From Phycisphaerales bacterium (GTDB lineage Bacteria; Planctomycetota; Phycisphaerae; Phycisphaerales; SM1A02), in contig JASMKH010000009.1 of assembly GCA_030749435.1 (NCBI GenBank), positions 1 to 64,000 of the forward strand: a stretch of 64,000 nucleotides of DNA. The letters run 5' to 3'. The number at the start of each line of letters is the position of its first letter. Position 1 is the stretch's first letter. The translations under genes and the position numbers were made by a program. This document shows, piece after piece, positions 16,832 through 25,133 of the stretch. Below the pieces are notes generated by a model, which had not been told where the DNA came from, ran no database searches, and saw only the letters and a program-made list of their open reading frames with translations.

Positions 16832-17507
16832 CCGGCCGCCTTGGGTACATTCGCGGCATCGGCCCGGTCCGCCGCACGACCACGATGGTGCCGGACGGCG
16901 TGCGATGCGTCAGTTCAACCGTACCGCCGAGCACCTTGAGTGCCTTGCGAGACGCTTTGATCTCCTCATCCGCCCGCTGCCCCTTGATCGCCAGCAGCAC
17001 GCCGCCCTCGACCAGCAGCGGCAGGCTGAGTTCCAGCAGGACAGGAAGACCCCCAACCGCGCGAGCAGTCACGACGTCCCAGGCAGCCCGGCCCCCACCT
17101 TCGGGCGTTCCAAGCGACTCGGCTCGCTCGGCGATGACGGTGACATGGTCGAGCCCGAGCGCCTCGGCCGTCTCAGCGAGGTACCGGGCCTTCTTTCCGG
17201 TGGCTTCCAGAAGCGTGATGGGAAGCTCAGGCATCGTGATCGCGAGCGGAATGCCCGGCAGCCCGCCTCCGGACCCGATGTCGATCAGGTTCCGCGCCCC
17301 GGCCGCCTCGACAAACGCAAGCAGCGCCAGGCTGTCCAGAACGTGCCTGCTCCACGCCGACTCCCGCTCAACGATTCGGGTGAGATTCATCCGCCGGTTG
17401 GCGGCGTCCAGCAGATCGAGAAAGTGTGCCAGTCGCCCGATCTCGTCCCTGCTCAGCTCAAGCTCGTAAGGCCCGGCCAATCTCTGAACTGCAGCGACCT
17501 CATCCAT
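16782..17507 (-). CDS. rsmG: 16S rRNA (guanine527-N7)-methyltransferase RsmG (GidB)
   Basis: SAM-dependent methyltransferase modifying G527 of 16S rRNA. The SAM-binding loop LIDIGSGGGLPGIPLAI follows the typical N-terminal NLTRI....HVLDSLAL segment (present as MNLTRIVERESAW then HVLDSLALL), and ITLLEATGKKARYL is motif II. VVTARAVGGLPVLLEL is the conserved ARA motif. The C-terminus carries the usual YPRRPGEPAR tail followed by a short extra segment. I chose ATG 17507 (MDEVAAVQRL), which has a GAGG nine bases upstream and overlaps rodA by only eight bases. The track start at 17528 is an in-frame alternative. Confidence 0.95.
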   Translation of the reverse strand: MDEVAAVQRLAGPYELELSRDEIGRLAHFLDLLDAANRRMNLTRIVERESAWSRHVLDSLALLAFVEAAGARNLIDIGSGGGLPGIPLAITMPELPITLLEATGKKARYLAETAEALGLDHVTVIAERAESLGTPEGGGRAAWDVVTARAVGGLPVLLELSLPLLVEGGVLLAIKGQRADEEIKASRKALKVLGGTVELTHRTPSGTIVVVRRTGPMPRMYPRRPGEPARAPIGGIPREAR

Positions 17508-18717
17508 ACGAATCATCCTCGGAGCCAAACTCGAACGTCTCCCGCCACAGGCGACTTGGGGGCCGCAATCCGACGTTGAGCAGAAGGCCGATCAGCAACC
17601 ATACCGCCACCAGGCTCGACCCACCGGCACTGATGAATGGCAAGGTCATTCCCGTGATGGGCATCACGCCGATCGTCATGCCGGTGTTGACCACCATCTG
17701 CGTAACAAGCAGCGTCGTCGCCCCAACCGCCACCAGCCTCCCGAAGGCCTCCCGACACTGCGCTGCGACGAGCAATCCGCCGAGCGTCAACAATCCGAAC
17801 AGCCCCCACGTCACAATCGCGCCGGCAAGCCCCCATCTGGCGATGATGACAGCGAACACCATGTCGTTGTGTTCCTCCGGGAGATGGTTCCAATGCACCA
17901 GCCGCTGCGCCTGCTCGCGACCATGCCCGGTCAACCCACCGGCGCCCACCAGCGTCATCGCTCGCTGCCCCTGATATCCGATGTCGTCAACAAAGGTCGT
18001 ATCACCCTGCATCTGAGCCCACATGGCCATGATGCGATCACGCTGATGCGGACGCAGCAGCGGCGTCATCGCCCCGGCACCGATCAGGCCCAGCAGGCCC
18101 ACGATGCAGAGGTCACGCAGCCGCGCACCGGCCGCGATCAGCATCGCAATGGCCGTCGGCAGGAACAGCAGCGCGGTCCCGAGATCCGGCTCCAGCAACA
18201 CGAGTCCCATGGGAACCAGCGCGATCAGCAGCGGCGGCAGCAGGCCGCGAAGACGACGGTGATTGCGTCGGAACCGCAGCCATGTGGCGATCGCCAGGAC
18301 CACCGCGACCTTGGCCAGTTCCGAGGGTTGAAAGTCCATGACGACGAGGTTGATCCACCGTCTCGCGCCGTTCCGGGGACGAACAATGGCCTCCGGGACG
18401 CCCGGGACCAGCAGAAACACAAGCAGCACCGCGACCCAGATCAGCAGCGGCCAACTGATCCACTGCAGAAACCGGTGGGAGGGCCAGGTCACCATGGCGG
18501 CGGCCAGAAGCCCGATCGCCAGAATCGCACTCTGCTTCGGGACAAGTTCCGGGCGGGTCGTCCCGATGGCGGCCAGTCCAATTGCCGTCAGCACGATGGC
18601 CGCCGCCACACACAGCCAGGCGGGCGTCAACCAGTTCACCCGGTGCAGCCACGTACGCCGTGAGGTCCGGCGAAGACCGCCACCCGGCCGAACCACGCTG
18701 CGGGCCCTTCCGCTCAC
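17500..18717 (-). CDS. rodA: Rod-shape SEDS peptidoglycan glycosyltransferase RodA
   Basis: Polytopic SEDS polymerase of the elongasome, about 405 aa and ten hydrophobic segments. The track ORF is too long because its first 170 codons are antisense-frame readthrough over the PBP2 gene. The GTG at 18717 overlaps the PBP2 stop as GTGA and gives the right family length. Conserved SEDS motifs are FQPSELAKVAVVLAIA, LLEPDLGTALLFLP, the loop LPEEHNDMVFAVIIA and the C-terminal PITGMTLPFISAGGSSLVAVW. It is called RodA over FtsW because it is coupled to a PBP2-type transpeptidase. The stop overlaps rsmG. Confidence 0.93.
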   Translation of the reverse strand: MSGRARSVVRPGGGLRRTSRRTWLHRVNWLTPAWLCVAAAIVLTAIGLAAIGTTRPELVPKQSAILAIGLLAAAMVTWPSHRFLQWISWPLLIWVAVLLVFLLVPGVPEAIVRPRNGARRWINLVVMDFQPSELAKVAVVLAIATWLRFRRNHRRLRGLLPPLLIALVPMGLVLLEPDLGTALLFLPTAIAMLIAAGARLRDLCIVGLLGLIGAGAMTPLLRPHQRDRIMAMWAQMQGDTTFVDDIGYQGQRAMTLVGAGGLTGHGREQAQRLVHWNHLPEEHNDMVFAVIIARWGLAGAIVTWGLFGLLTLGGLLVAAQCREAFGRLVAVGATTLLVTQMVVNTGMTIGVMPITGMTLPFISAGGSSLVAVWLLIGLLLNVGLRPPSRLWRETFEFGSEDDSYG

Positions 18718-20972
18718 GGCGTCGGACCCCCGAGCAGCCCCTCCGACTGCATCGCGCGGACCACCTGATCGGCGATCGGACCAGCGACGCGGCCCCCGGA
18801 GCCTCCGTACTCGACCAGTACCGCCAGGGCATACCGCCACGGGCCTCCCTCGTCGGCGAGCAGCGCGACCACCCAGGAGTGGTCCAGTCCGGTGACCTGC
18901 TCGCCAGCCTCGATCACACCGTCCCCATCGACATCGCGGGCCCAGGGCGGCGCCTGCGCGGTGCCCGTCTTGGCGGCAATGCCAACACCCTCGACGCGGA
19001 AGATCGGCTCCTGACCGGTCGGCAGCGAGAGGTGGTTGCCGGTTCCCCAAGGTTGACGCACCACATCTTCGAGCCCCTTGATCGCCAGGGCAGCCACGCC
19101 AGGCGCAATGGGCCGACCTTGGGGCTGATGGCGTGGCACATGCCCCCTCACGATCGTGGGCGGAACGTGCCGGCCGTGCCGCGCCAGCGTCGCATAGGCG
19201 TTCGCCGCGTGCAGCGGGGTCCACGTGGAGCGGCCCTGACCGATGGCGAGCATGATGCGCTCGAAGGCCGCCTCTCCGGCTCGCTCCAACCTGGCGATGT
19301 CTTCAGGCTTGGGGCGCGTGCCGGCAACCTCGATGGCGCCGGCCGACCAATCCGGGGTCAGGCCGATGTCCAACGGCTCACCGAGGCCGAAGGCGGCAAG
19401 CCAGTCCGCCAGTCGCCTCGCCCCGAGCCGGTCGCCGAGCTCGTAGAACCAGCTGTTGCAGGATCGGGCCAGCGCTTCGACCGCGCCGAGCGGGCCGTGC
19501 GTCGCCATGCCGTACCTGGGCCGGTAGATCCAGCATCGTGCAATACCCGGCGCATGCGCGAAGTGATGCCCATTGCAGGTGATGACGGAATCCGGCTTGA
19601 TGACCCCTTCGGTCAACGCCGCAGCGAGTACCAGCGGCTTGACGATGGATCCGGGGGGGACAGCGACCTGGACGCCGCGCACGAGCCAGGGCTGAAGTGC
19701 CGCGGCCTGCGCAGGATCGAACTGGCCAAGGGTGTCCGGTGTCGATGCCATTGCCAGAATCTCGCCCGACTGGATTTCCAGCACAACGACGCTCGCAGGC
19801 AGTTGGGTTCCGAGCGGAAGCGCCGCATTGGCATGGAATTCCTGCACCGTGGTCAGGCCAACCGACGTGTCGAGAATCGCCTCGATTCGCGTCTGGAGGG
19901 CTGCGTCAATCGTGAGATGGACGTCCTCCCCGCCGATGGGCTGCTCCCGCGACTGCTCGCCCGCGTCCCGATCCCGAATGACGACGCCGACCGCACCGCG
20001 GAGGGTGTCCTCGAAGGCTCGCTCGATGCCCCGCGCACCCACCACATCGTCGGCTCGGTATCCGCCGCGATCGATCCGGCCGGTGTCGGGATGTTCGAAT
20101 GGCCTTCGCTCAACGTCTTCCTCCCAGACCTCCGTTCGCACATCGCCGACAAGGGCGCCTGCCACCCGAGGGACCCTGACATGCTCGATCCCTCCGCTGC
20201 GAAGGGGGCCTGGCAGCGAAGCGCGGTCGACCTCGACCATCCGGTCTTCATCGGGTCTGAACCGCACCCGGGCGTAGTGCAAGCCGACCAGATCGGGGTA
20301 CTCCGAGGCGAATGCCTCAAGTCCGGAGGCCGGCGCATCACAGAGATCGGGAATGATGACGTGCGACTCGGCCTGTTCACGGATGGGACGCGGGACAAAC
20401 TCCGGGCCCCCGTCCCGACCGAAGCGGGCCTCGTGACGGCGGCGTTGCTGATCCCAGACCACTGCGGCCATCCGCTGCACGCGGCTTCGGATGTGGTTGA
20501 GTTCCTCGTCGAGTTCGTGTCTGGACCGCCCTCCAGCGTGGGCGATCTCATCCCACAATGTCTCCAGTACGGCGTCCCACGGCGGCCGCGCCTCGGCGAT
20601 GGCCCCGGCGCGCACCTCAGGCGATGCCATGGACCACGCATCACGTCCCATGGCCCGCCGAGCAGCGGCAACCGCGCGATCCTCCGCCCACTGCCCCGTG
20701 ATCGCATCGAAAGCCACCCGGACCTCCCACCGAGGCTCATCTCTGGCCAGCACGGTCCCGTGTCGGTCCACGATCGAGCCCCGCCAGGTCGGCAGCCACG
20801 ATCGCTGCTTCAACCGCGACTCGGCCACGCTGCGATGGGCCGCCCCCTGCACCACGGTGAGCCGAATCGCCTGAACGAGGAGCCCGACGATCACGATGCC
20901 GGTCGCGACGGCGAGGAGCCGCAGGCGACGGTGATACGTGACTGGGGCCTTGCGGCGTGTGGCAATGGGCAT
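18714..20972 (-). CDS. mrdA: Penicillin-binding protein 2 (class B transpeptidase, elongation)
   Basis: Periplasmic peptidoglycan D,D-transpeptidase anchored by one N-terminal helix (VATGIVIVGLLVQAI). The transpeptidase domain shows the three catalytic boxes in order: SxxK as PPGSIVKPLVLAAAL, SxN as SCNSWFYELGDRLG, and KTG as AAKTGTAQAPPW. The N-terminal dimerisation/pedestal begins with RGSIVDRHGTVLARD. From ATG 20972 (MPIATRRKAPVTYHRRLR) the protein is about 752 aa, around 100 more than typical PBP2, because the pedestal is enlarged. The track start at 21077 adds a proline/arginine-rich tail and cannot be excluded. Partner SEDS protein RodA is coupled downstream; mreBCD are not in the window. 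Confidence 0.93.
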   Translation of the reverse strand: MPIATRRKAPVTYHRRLRLLAVATGIVIVGLLVQAIRLTVVQGAAHRSVAESRLKQRSWLPTWRGSIVDRHGTVLARDEPRWEVRVAFDAITGQWAEDRAVAAARRAMGRDAWSMASPEVRAGAIAEARPPWDAVLETLWDEIAHAGGRSRHELDEELNHIRSRVQRMAAVVWDQQRRRHEARFGRDGGPEFVPRPIREQAESHVIIPDLCDAPASGLEAFASEYPDLVGLHYARVRFRPDEDRMVEVDRASLPGPLRSGGIEHVRVPRVAGALVGDVRTEVWEEDVERRPFEHPDTGRIDRGGYRADDVVGARGIERAFEDTLRGAVGVVIRDRDAGEQSREQPIGGEDVHLTIDAALQTRIEAILDTSVGLTTVQEFHANAALPLGTQLPASVVVLEIQSGEILAMASTPDTLGQFDPAQAAALQPWLVRGVQVAVPPGSIVKPLVLAAALTEGVIKPDSVITCNGHHFAHAPGIARCWIYRPRYGMATHGPLGAVEALARSCNSWFYELGDRLGARRLADWLAAFGLGEPLDIGLTPDWSAGAIEVAGTRPKPEDIARLERAGEAAFERIMLAIGQGRSTWTPLHAANAYATLARHGRHVPPTIVRGHVPRHQPQGRPIAPGVAALAIKGLEDVVRQPWGTGNHLSLPTGQEPIFRVEGVGIAAKTGTAQAPPWARDVDGDGVIEAGEQVTGLDHSWVVALLADEGGPWRYALAVLVEYGGSGGRVAGPIADQVVRAMQSEGLLGGPTP

Positions 20973-21343
20973 CGGAGGAAAAGGGTTCCAGATGGGTGGC
21001 TCGTCGTGCGGCTGCAGTCTACGTCTCCGCGTTCGCTCAGGAGGCCCTGCCGGGGGAATCGGCCTTGCACGCCTCACCCGATGGCTGCTACGCTACGCGG
21101 TCTTCCCTTGTGAGGAGCCGTCGGTGAGGGCCTGCTGCAGGTCGGCGCCGCACGGGGCACACGGTCGCGGCTGACACGTGCTCCAGCTCCGGGAAGGCCA
21201 GCCGCGGCACGCGTCTCGACGCATTCCGCGCCTTCCACCGTTGTGACGCCTCGCTGCTGGCGTCGGAGTCCCGGATCGCGTACGCGGAGCATCAGGCCCG
21301 TTGCGGGCCAGCCCCCCGCCACACACAGGAATCTGCTCACGAA

Positions 21344-21415
21344 TGGCCCGTGGTGTAATCGGTAACACACCTGGTTTTGGTCCAGGCATTCCAAGTTCAA
21401 ATCTTGGCGGGCCAG
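21344..21415 (+). tRNA. tRNA-Gln (anticodon TTG)
   Basis: The cloverleaf can be drawn by hand. The acceptor stem TGGCCCG pairs with CGGGCCA, followed by discriminator G. The D-arm contains GGTGTAATCGGTAACAC. The anticodon stem CCTGG/CCAGG encloses the loop TTTTGGT, giving anticodon TTG (codon CAA). The T-arm contains AAGTTCAAATCTT. CCA is not encoded. It stands alone, about 370 bases after the PBP2 start on the other strand and 13 bases before the GlmU-like gene. Confidence 0.96.
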
Positions 21416-21428
21416 TGCGAACACGCTC

Positions 21429-22211
21429 ATGAATCCTCAGACGTCAACCCGGCAGCGACCCTGCGCCGCAGTCATTCTGGCTGCAGGCAAGGGAACGCGG
21501 ATGCAGAGTGATCTGCCCAAGGTCCTTCACGAGGTCCAGGGCCAGCCGATGGTCCACTGGGTCGTGAAAGCCTGCCGGGAGGCGGGCGCCACGCCGATCC
21601 TGCTCGTGATCGGTCACGGCGGCGAACTGCTTCGGGACGCCTTCCAGGGCGATGATGACATCCGATTCGTCGAGCAGCCCGAACAACTCGGCACGGGGCA
21701 CGCGGTCGAGGTCTGTCGCGAGGAGCTCGCTCAACTGAGCGGCGATACCTTCGTCCTCGCCGGTGATGGCCCGCTCATTCGCGCAGCCACACTCAAGTCG
21801 CTTCGAGCGGCCCATCAGCGGCACCACGCTGCTGCCACGCTTGCAACTGCAGTCCTGGAGAATCCAACCGGCTACGGACGCATCGTCCGCGGAGACGACA
21901 ACCGGTTTCAGGCCATTGTCGAACAGAAGAATGCATCCGAGGCCGAGTTGGCGATCGGGGAGGTGTACCCCTCCTACGCGTGCTTCGACATCGACCGCCT
22001 CCTCGAGACGCTGGTCGACCTGCCGCGAGATCCCATCGGCGGCGAGTACTACATCACCGAGGTGCCCGCCATGATGTCCGGACGCGGCTGGACTGTAGAA
22101 CTGCTCCCCGAAGTTCCCTCCGAGGACGTCCTCTCGATCAACACGCCTGAGCAGTTGGCTCAGGTCGACTCCCTTCTTCTTCAGCGCATGCAGACGGAGG
22201 CCGCGACATGA
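21429..22211 (+). CDS. UDP-N-acetylglucosamine pyrophosphorylase-like, uridyltransferase domain only
   Basis: Nucleotidyltransferase making UDP-GlcNAc from GlcNAc-1-phosphate and UTP for peptidoglycan. The signature AAVILAAGKGTRMQSDLPKVLH is the GlmU nucleotide-binding loop. EQLGTGHAVEVC, LAGDGPLIR and NPTGYGRIVR (uracil/sugar binding) and IVEQKNASEAE follow in GlmU order. Bifunctional GlmU is about 450 aa with a C-terminal left-handed beta-helix that acetylates glucosamine-1-phosphate. This ORF stops at 260 aa after the linker region, so the acetyltransferase half is absent. Its stop overlaps prs (ATGA), so it is a complete gene and not a truncation by a frameshift that I can see. Confidence 0.88.
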   Translation: MNPQTSTRQRPCAAVILAAGKGTRMQSDLPKVLHEVQGQPMVHWVVKACREAGATPILLVIGHGGELLRDAFQGDDDIRFVEQPEQLGTGHAVEVCREELAQLSGDTFVLAGDGPLIRAATLKSLRAAHQRHHAAATLATAVLENPTGYGRIVRGDDNRFQAIVEQKNASEAELAIGEVYPSYACFDIDRLLETLVDLPRDPIGGEYYITEVPAMMSGRGWTVELLPEVPSEDVLSINTPEQLAQVDSLLLQRMQTEAAT

Positions 22212-23188
22212 ATCTCGATCGCGATCACCTGAAGATCTTCGGTGCCCGCGCGGGCCAGGAACTCGCCACGGAGGTATGCGGCCACCTCGACATTCCGGAG
22301 GGTGCCGCCGAGACCGAACTCTTCCCGGACGGTGAACTGCTGGTCCGCATCGACGAAGACGTCCGGGGACGAGACTGCTTTGTCGTGCAGTCGACCTGCG
22401 ACCCGGTCAACGCCAATCTGATGGAGTTGCTGATCTACATCGACTGTCTTCGCCGCGCCTCGGCCAAGCGAATCACCGCGGTGATCCCCTACTTCGGATA
22501 CGCGAGGCAGGACCGCAAGGACGCAGGCCGCACACCGATCACCGCGAAGCTCGTCGCCAACCTCATGACCGCGGCTGGCGCCGATCGCGTGCTGTGCATG
22601 GATCTGCACGCGGCGCAGATTCAGGGATTCTTCGACATTCCGCTCGACCACCTGACGGCGTCAACGGTCATCGGAGGCTACTTCCAAAGCATCCGAAGTG
22701 AACTTGGCGACCTCGCCATTGTGTCCCCGGACGTGGGCAACGTCAAAGTGGCCAACGGCTACGCGTCAATGCTCGACGCCGATCTCGCCATCATCGACAA
22801 GCGGCGGGAATCTGGCGAGAGCGTCGCATCCAAGAACCTGATCGGCGAGGTTGTAGGGCGGACCGTCCTCATGGTCGACGACATGATCTCAACCGCGGGG
22901 ACGATCTGCGAAGCCGCTCGACTCGTTCTGGATCGAGGCGCCGATCGCGTCATCGCCGCAGCCACCCACCCCGTGCTGTGCGGTCTGGCAATGGACCGCC
23001 TGCAGGAGGCGCCCATCGAGCAACTCGTCGTCACCGACACCATCCCGGATCGCGGTCGGCTCAATCCCATCCGCGGCAAGCTCGTCGAACTGGCTGTCGC
23101 CCCGCTCCTGGGCGAAGCGATTTACCGGATTCACCACGACATGTCCATTTCATCCCTGTTCCAGCGTGGAACAGGGGTCAAACGCTGA
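22208..23188 (+). CDS. prs: Ribose-phosphate pyrophosphokinase (PRPP synthetase)
   Basis: Makes phosphoribosyl pyrophosphate from ribose-5-phosphate and ATP, feeding purines, pyrimidines, histidine and NAD. Family features in order: FPDGELLVRIDEDVRG (PDGE box), the ATP-binding flexible region IPYFGYARQDRKDAGRTPIT, DLHAAQIQGFFDIP (metal-binding DLH), SPDVGNVKVANGYA and the PRPP-binding loop VLMVDDMISTAGTICEAA. The 326-aa length is standard. The start overlaps the GlmU-like gene. The last codons contain a perfect 10-bp inverted repeat (separate entry). L25 follows after 48 bases, and this glmU-prs-rplY-pth order is widespread in bacteria. Confidence 0.97.
   Translation: MNLDRDHLKIFGARAGQELATEVCGHLDIPEGAAETELFPDGELLVRIDEDVRGRDCFVVQSTCDPVNANLMELLIYIDCLRRASAKRITAVIPYFGYARQDRKDAGRTPITAKLVANLMTAAGADRVLCMDLHAAQIQGFFDIPLDHLTASTVIGGYFQSIRSELGDLAIVSPDVGNVKVANGYASMLDADLAIIDKRRESGESVASKNLIGEVVGRTVLMVDDMISTAGTICEAARLVLDRGADRVIAAATHPVLCGLAMDRLQEAPIEQLVVTDTIPDRGRLNPIRGKLVELAVAPLLGEAIYRIHHDMSISSLFQRGTGVKR
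23154..23176 (+). other. Perfect 10-bp stem, 3-nt loop hairpin at the 3' end of prs
   Basis: CCCTGTTCCA-GCG-TGGAACAGGG is a perfect inverted repeat ending 12 bases before the last base of the prs stop codon. No T-run follows, so it is not a canonical intrinsic terminator. It may stabilise or delimit the prs mRNA before rplY. It also encodes the prs C-terminus, so coincidence is possible. Confidence 0.6.
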
Positions 23189-23236
23189 AACACGCGCCGC
23201 GACACACCGTCGCCGCGATCACTGGAGGACCCAATC

Positions 23237-23896
23237 ATGGGCCACGACACCCCGACCATCGAGGTCGCCACCCGCGAGCGAACCGGAACTCGGTACGCCA
23301 AGCGGCTGCGTGACGCCGGTCGCCTGCCAGCCGTGATCTACGGTCACGGTGGCGAACCATGCCACGTCAGCGTCGATGCGCTGGAAGCGACCGACCATCT
23401 TCATCACGGCGTGCACGTCATGGACGTCAGCGTCGACGGCGGCAAGACCGAGACCTGCCTGATCAAGGAACTGCAGTTCGGCCATCTGGGCGACAACCTC
23501 GTACACATCGACTTCGCTCGCGTGGACCTCAATCAGATCGTGAACGTCAATGTTCCGGTCAATCTCTCCGGCACTGCCAAGGGCACCAAGGAAGACGGCG
23601 CCATGCTGGTGGTCGTCAGAAGCGAGATCGAGGTCCGGTGCAAGGTCAGTGCGATTCCCTCTGAAATCAAGGCAAACATCAGCGAGTTGACCGAGGCCCT
23701 GACCATCGGCGATCTTGACCTGCCGGAAGGTGTCGAGGCGATTCTCGATCTTGAGAAGCACATCGCCCACATCGCCTACAAGGCGGTCGAGGAAGATGAG
23801 ACCGATGCCGAGGCTGGCGACGTCGATGCCGACGGTGCCGAGCCCGAGGTCATCACCGAGAAGAAGGACCAGGGAGCGGCCGACGGCGAGGAGTGA
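23237..23896 (+). CDS. rplY: 50S ribosomal protein L25 (long CTC form)
   Basis: 5S rRNA-binding protein of the large subunit. The N-terminal L25 domain contains RERTGTRYAKRLRDAGRLPAVIYG and LIKELQFGHLGDNLVHIDFARVD, typical of the CTC-type long form. The C-terminal TL5/CTC beta domain (about residues 95-185) contains VPVNLSGTAKGTKEDGAML. A final 35-residue acidic tail (EEDETDAEAGDVDADGAEPE) extends beyond the usual end. GGAGG stands eight bases before the ATG. The gene lies between prs and pth as in many bacteria. Confidence 0.95.
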   Translation: MGHDTPTIEVATRERTGTRYAKRLRDAGRLPAVIYGHGGEPCHVSVDALEATDHLHHGVHVMDVSVDGGKTETCLIKELQFGHLGDNLVHIDFARVDLNQIVNVNVPVNLSGTAKGTKEDGAMLVVVRSEIEVRCKVSAIPSEIKANISELTEALTIGDLDLPEGVEAILDLEKHIAHIAYKAVEEDETDAEAGDVDADGAEPEVITEKKDQGAADGEE

Positions 23897-23917
23897 TCCT
23901 CACCGCGGCGTCACACC

Positions 23918-24517
23918 ATGCGACTCGTCGTTGGAATCGGCAATCCCGGCACACAGTACGACCGCACCCGGCACAACGTCGGGTTCGAGGCGGTCGATCG
24001 GATTGCGCGAAGGATCGCCCCAGGGGAGATCGCCCGCAGCCGATTCCAGGCGGCCAGCATCGAGGTGACGACTGAATCCGACCGCATCATGCTGCTCAAG
24101 CCATTGACGTTCGTCAACAAGAGCGGCCAGTCGGTGTCTGAAGCCGTCCGGTTCTACAAACTCAACCCGGAAGAAGACCTCCTGGTCATCGTCGACGATA
24201 CGGCGCTGCCGTGTGGTCGTATTCGGGTTCGGCAGTCGGGCGGGGCCGGTGGTCACAACGGACTGCGAGACATCGCCACCCACCTCAGCGCTGACAACTG
24301 GGCTCGAATCCGGATTGGAATCGACGCGCCGGGTGACATCCCCCTTTCTTCCTATGTGCTCGGCAAGTTCCGTCCGGACCAGCAGGACGCCGTCGAGCAA
24401 GGCATCGAACAGGCCGTCGAGGCGGCCACCTGCTGGATGACCCGCGGCACCGTAGCCGCCATGAACGCCTTCAACGCCGATCGGGAGCCGACGAGCTCAC
24501 CGGAGGAGATCAACTGA
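23918..24517 (+). CDS. pth: Peptidyl-tRNA hydrolase
   Basis: Cleaves peptidyl-tRNAs released by drop-off, recycling tRNA. MRLVVGIGNPGTQYDRTRHNVGFEAVD carries the catalytic His (in TRHNVGF) and the substrate-binding Asn. LLKPLTFVNKSGQSV (Asn of the active site), VIVDDTALPCGRIRVRQSGGAGGHNGLRDI and RIRIGIDAPG follow in family order. The length is 199 aa, normal. The stop is directly followed by the rpsF ATG (TGAATG), and the GGAGGAG inside its last codons probably serves as the rpsF ribosome-binding site. Confidence 0.97.
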   Translation: MRLVVGIGNPGTQYDRTRHNVGFEAVDRIARRIAPGEIARSRFQAASIEVTTESDRIMLLKPLTFVNKSGQSVSEAVRFYKLNPEEDLLVIVDDTALPCGRIRVRQSGGAGGHNGLRDIATHLSADNWARIRIGIDAPGDIPLSSYVLGKFRPDQQDAVEQGIEQAVEAATCWMTRGTVAAMNAFNADREPTSSPEEIN

Positions 24518-25048
24518 ATGTCTGAAACAACTGTCAACACCTATGAGGGCATGTTCCTCTTTCCACAATCTGCATCGGCCGATCTCGGTACGGCGAGCCA
24601 ACACGTGCTCGACCACATTGAGAAGGTCGGCGGAGAAGTCGTCTCATTCCGCAAGTGGGATGACCGACGTCTGGCGTACCCGATCAAGGGCAATAAGCGA
24701 GGCGTCTACTTCCTCGGGTTCTTCACCCTCTCGGCAGACAAGTTCGCCACGCTCGAGCGGAACCTGCTGCTCTCCGAGGAGGTCCTGCGATTCCTGATCA
24801 CGCGAGCGGACCACCTCAGCCAGGATGAGATGAAAGCAGCCGAAGGCCGCACCGAGCTGGCGGATGAGATCAAGCTCCGCAGCGAGCAGAAGGCCGACGA
24901 GGCCAGTTCGTCCGTACGCGCCACGACGCGTGCGGAGCGTGAGGCCGCCGAAGCTGCCGAGGGCACGGCTGGTGAAGACGAGGGTGCCGAGCCCGTTGCC
25001 GATGATGCCGCGGCCGACGCCCCCGAGGAGGAACCCGCGGCATCGTGA
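24518..25048 (+). CDS. rpsF: 30S ribosomal protein S6 with acidic C-terminal extension
   Basis: Small-subunit platform protein. The S6 fold covers about residues 1-105: NTYEGMFLFP at the start, EKVGGEVVSFRKWDDRRLAYPIKGNKRGVYFL in the middle and EVLRFLITRAD at the end. A low-complexity tail of about 60 residues rich in Ala and Glu follows (EDEGAEPVADDAAADAPEEE). S6 in E. coli carries post-translationally added glutamates, so an encoded acidic tail is notable. It abuts pth and is followed by ssb and rplI. The usual rpsR partner is missing here. Confidence 0.94.
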   Translation: MSETTVNTYEGMFLFPQSASADLGTASQHVLDHIEKVGGEVVSFRKWDDRRLAYPIKGNKRGVYFLGFFTLSADKFATLERNLLLSEEVLRFLITRADHLSQDEMKAAEGRTELADEIKLRSEQKADEASSSVRATTRAEREAAEAAEGTAGEDEGAEPVADDAAADAPEEEPAAS

Positions 25049-25118
25049 AATCGGTGCCGCACTTCGGCGATTCGTCAGACGGCCTCATCGTGAGGCGGTA
25101 CGATGGGCCCCCGAAGAC

Positions 25119-25124
25119 AGGAGG
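25119..25124 (+). promoter_or_regulatory. Ribosome-binding site deciding the ssb start
   Basis: AGGAGG lies nine bases before ATG 25134. It fixes the SSB start at MAGSVNKVFLMG and shows that the longer track ORF from 24864 is a shadow over rpsF. Confidence 0.85.
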
Positions 25125-25133
25125 ACGTGCCCC

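Noticed and set aside
18718-19224. Arg/Gly-rich N-terminal extension of the RodA ORF
   Set aside because: It is the wrong frame over the PBP2 gene; the GTG at 18717 overlapping the PBP2 stop gives the normal length.
21074-21430. 118-aa minus-strand ORF over the tRNA-Gln
   Set aside because: Its start is the antisense of the tRNA (DQNQVCYRLHHGP), a common false ORF; the rest has no family resemblance. The 370 bases between PBP2 and the tRNA otherwise show nothing I can name.
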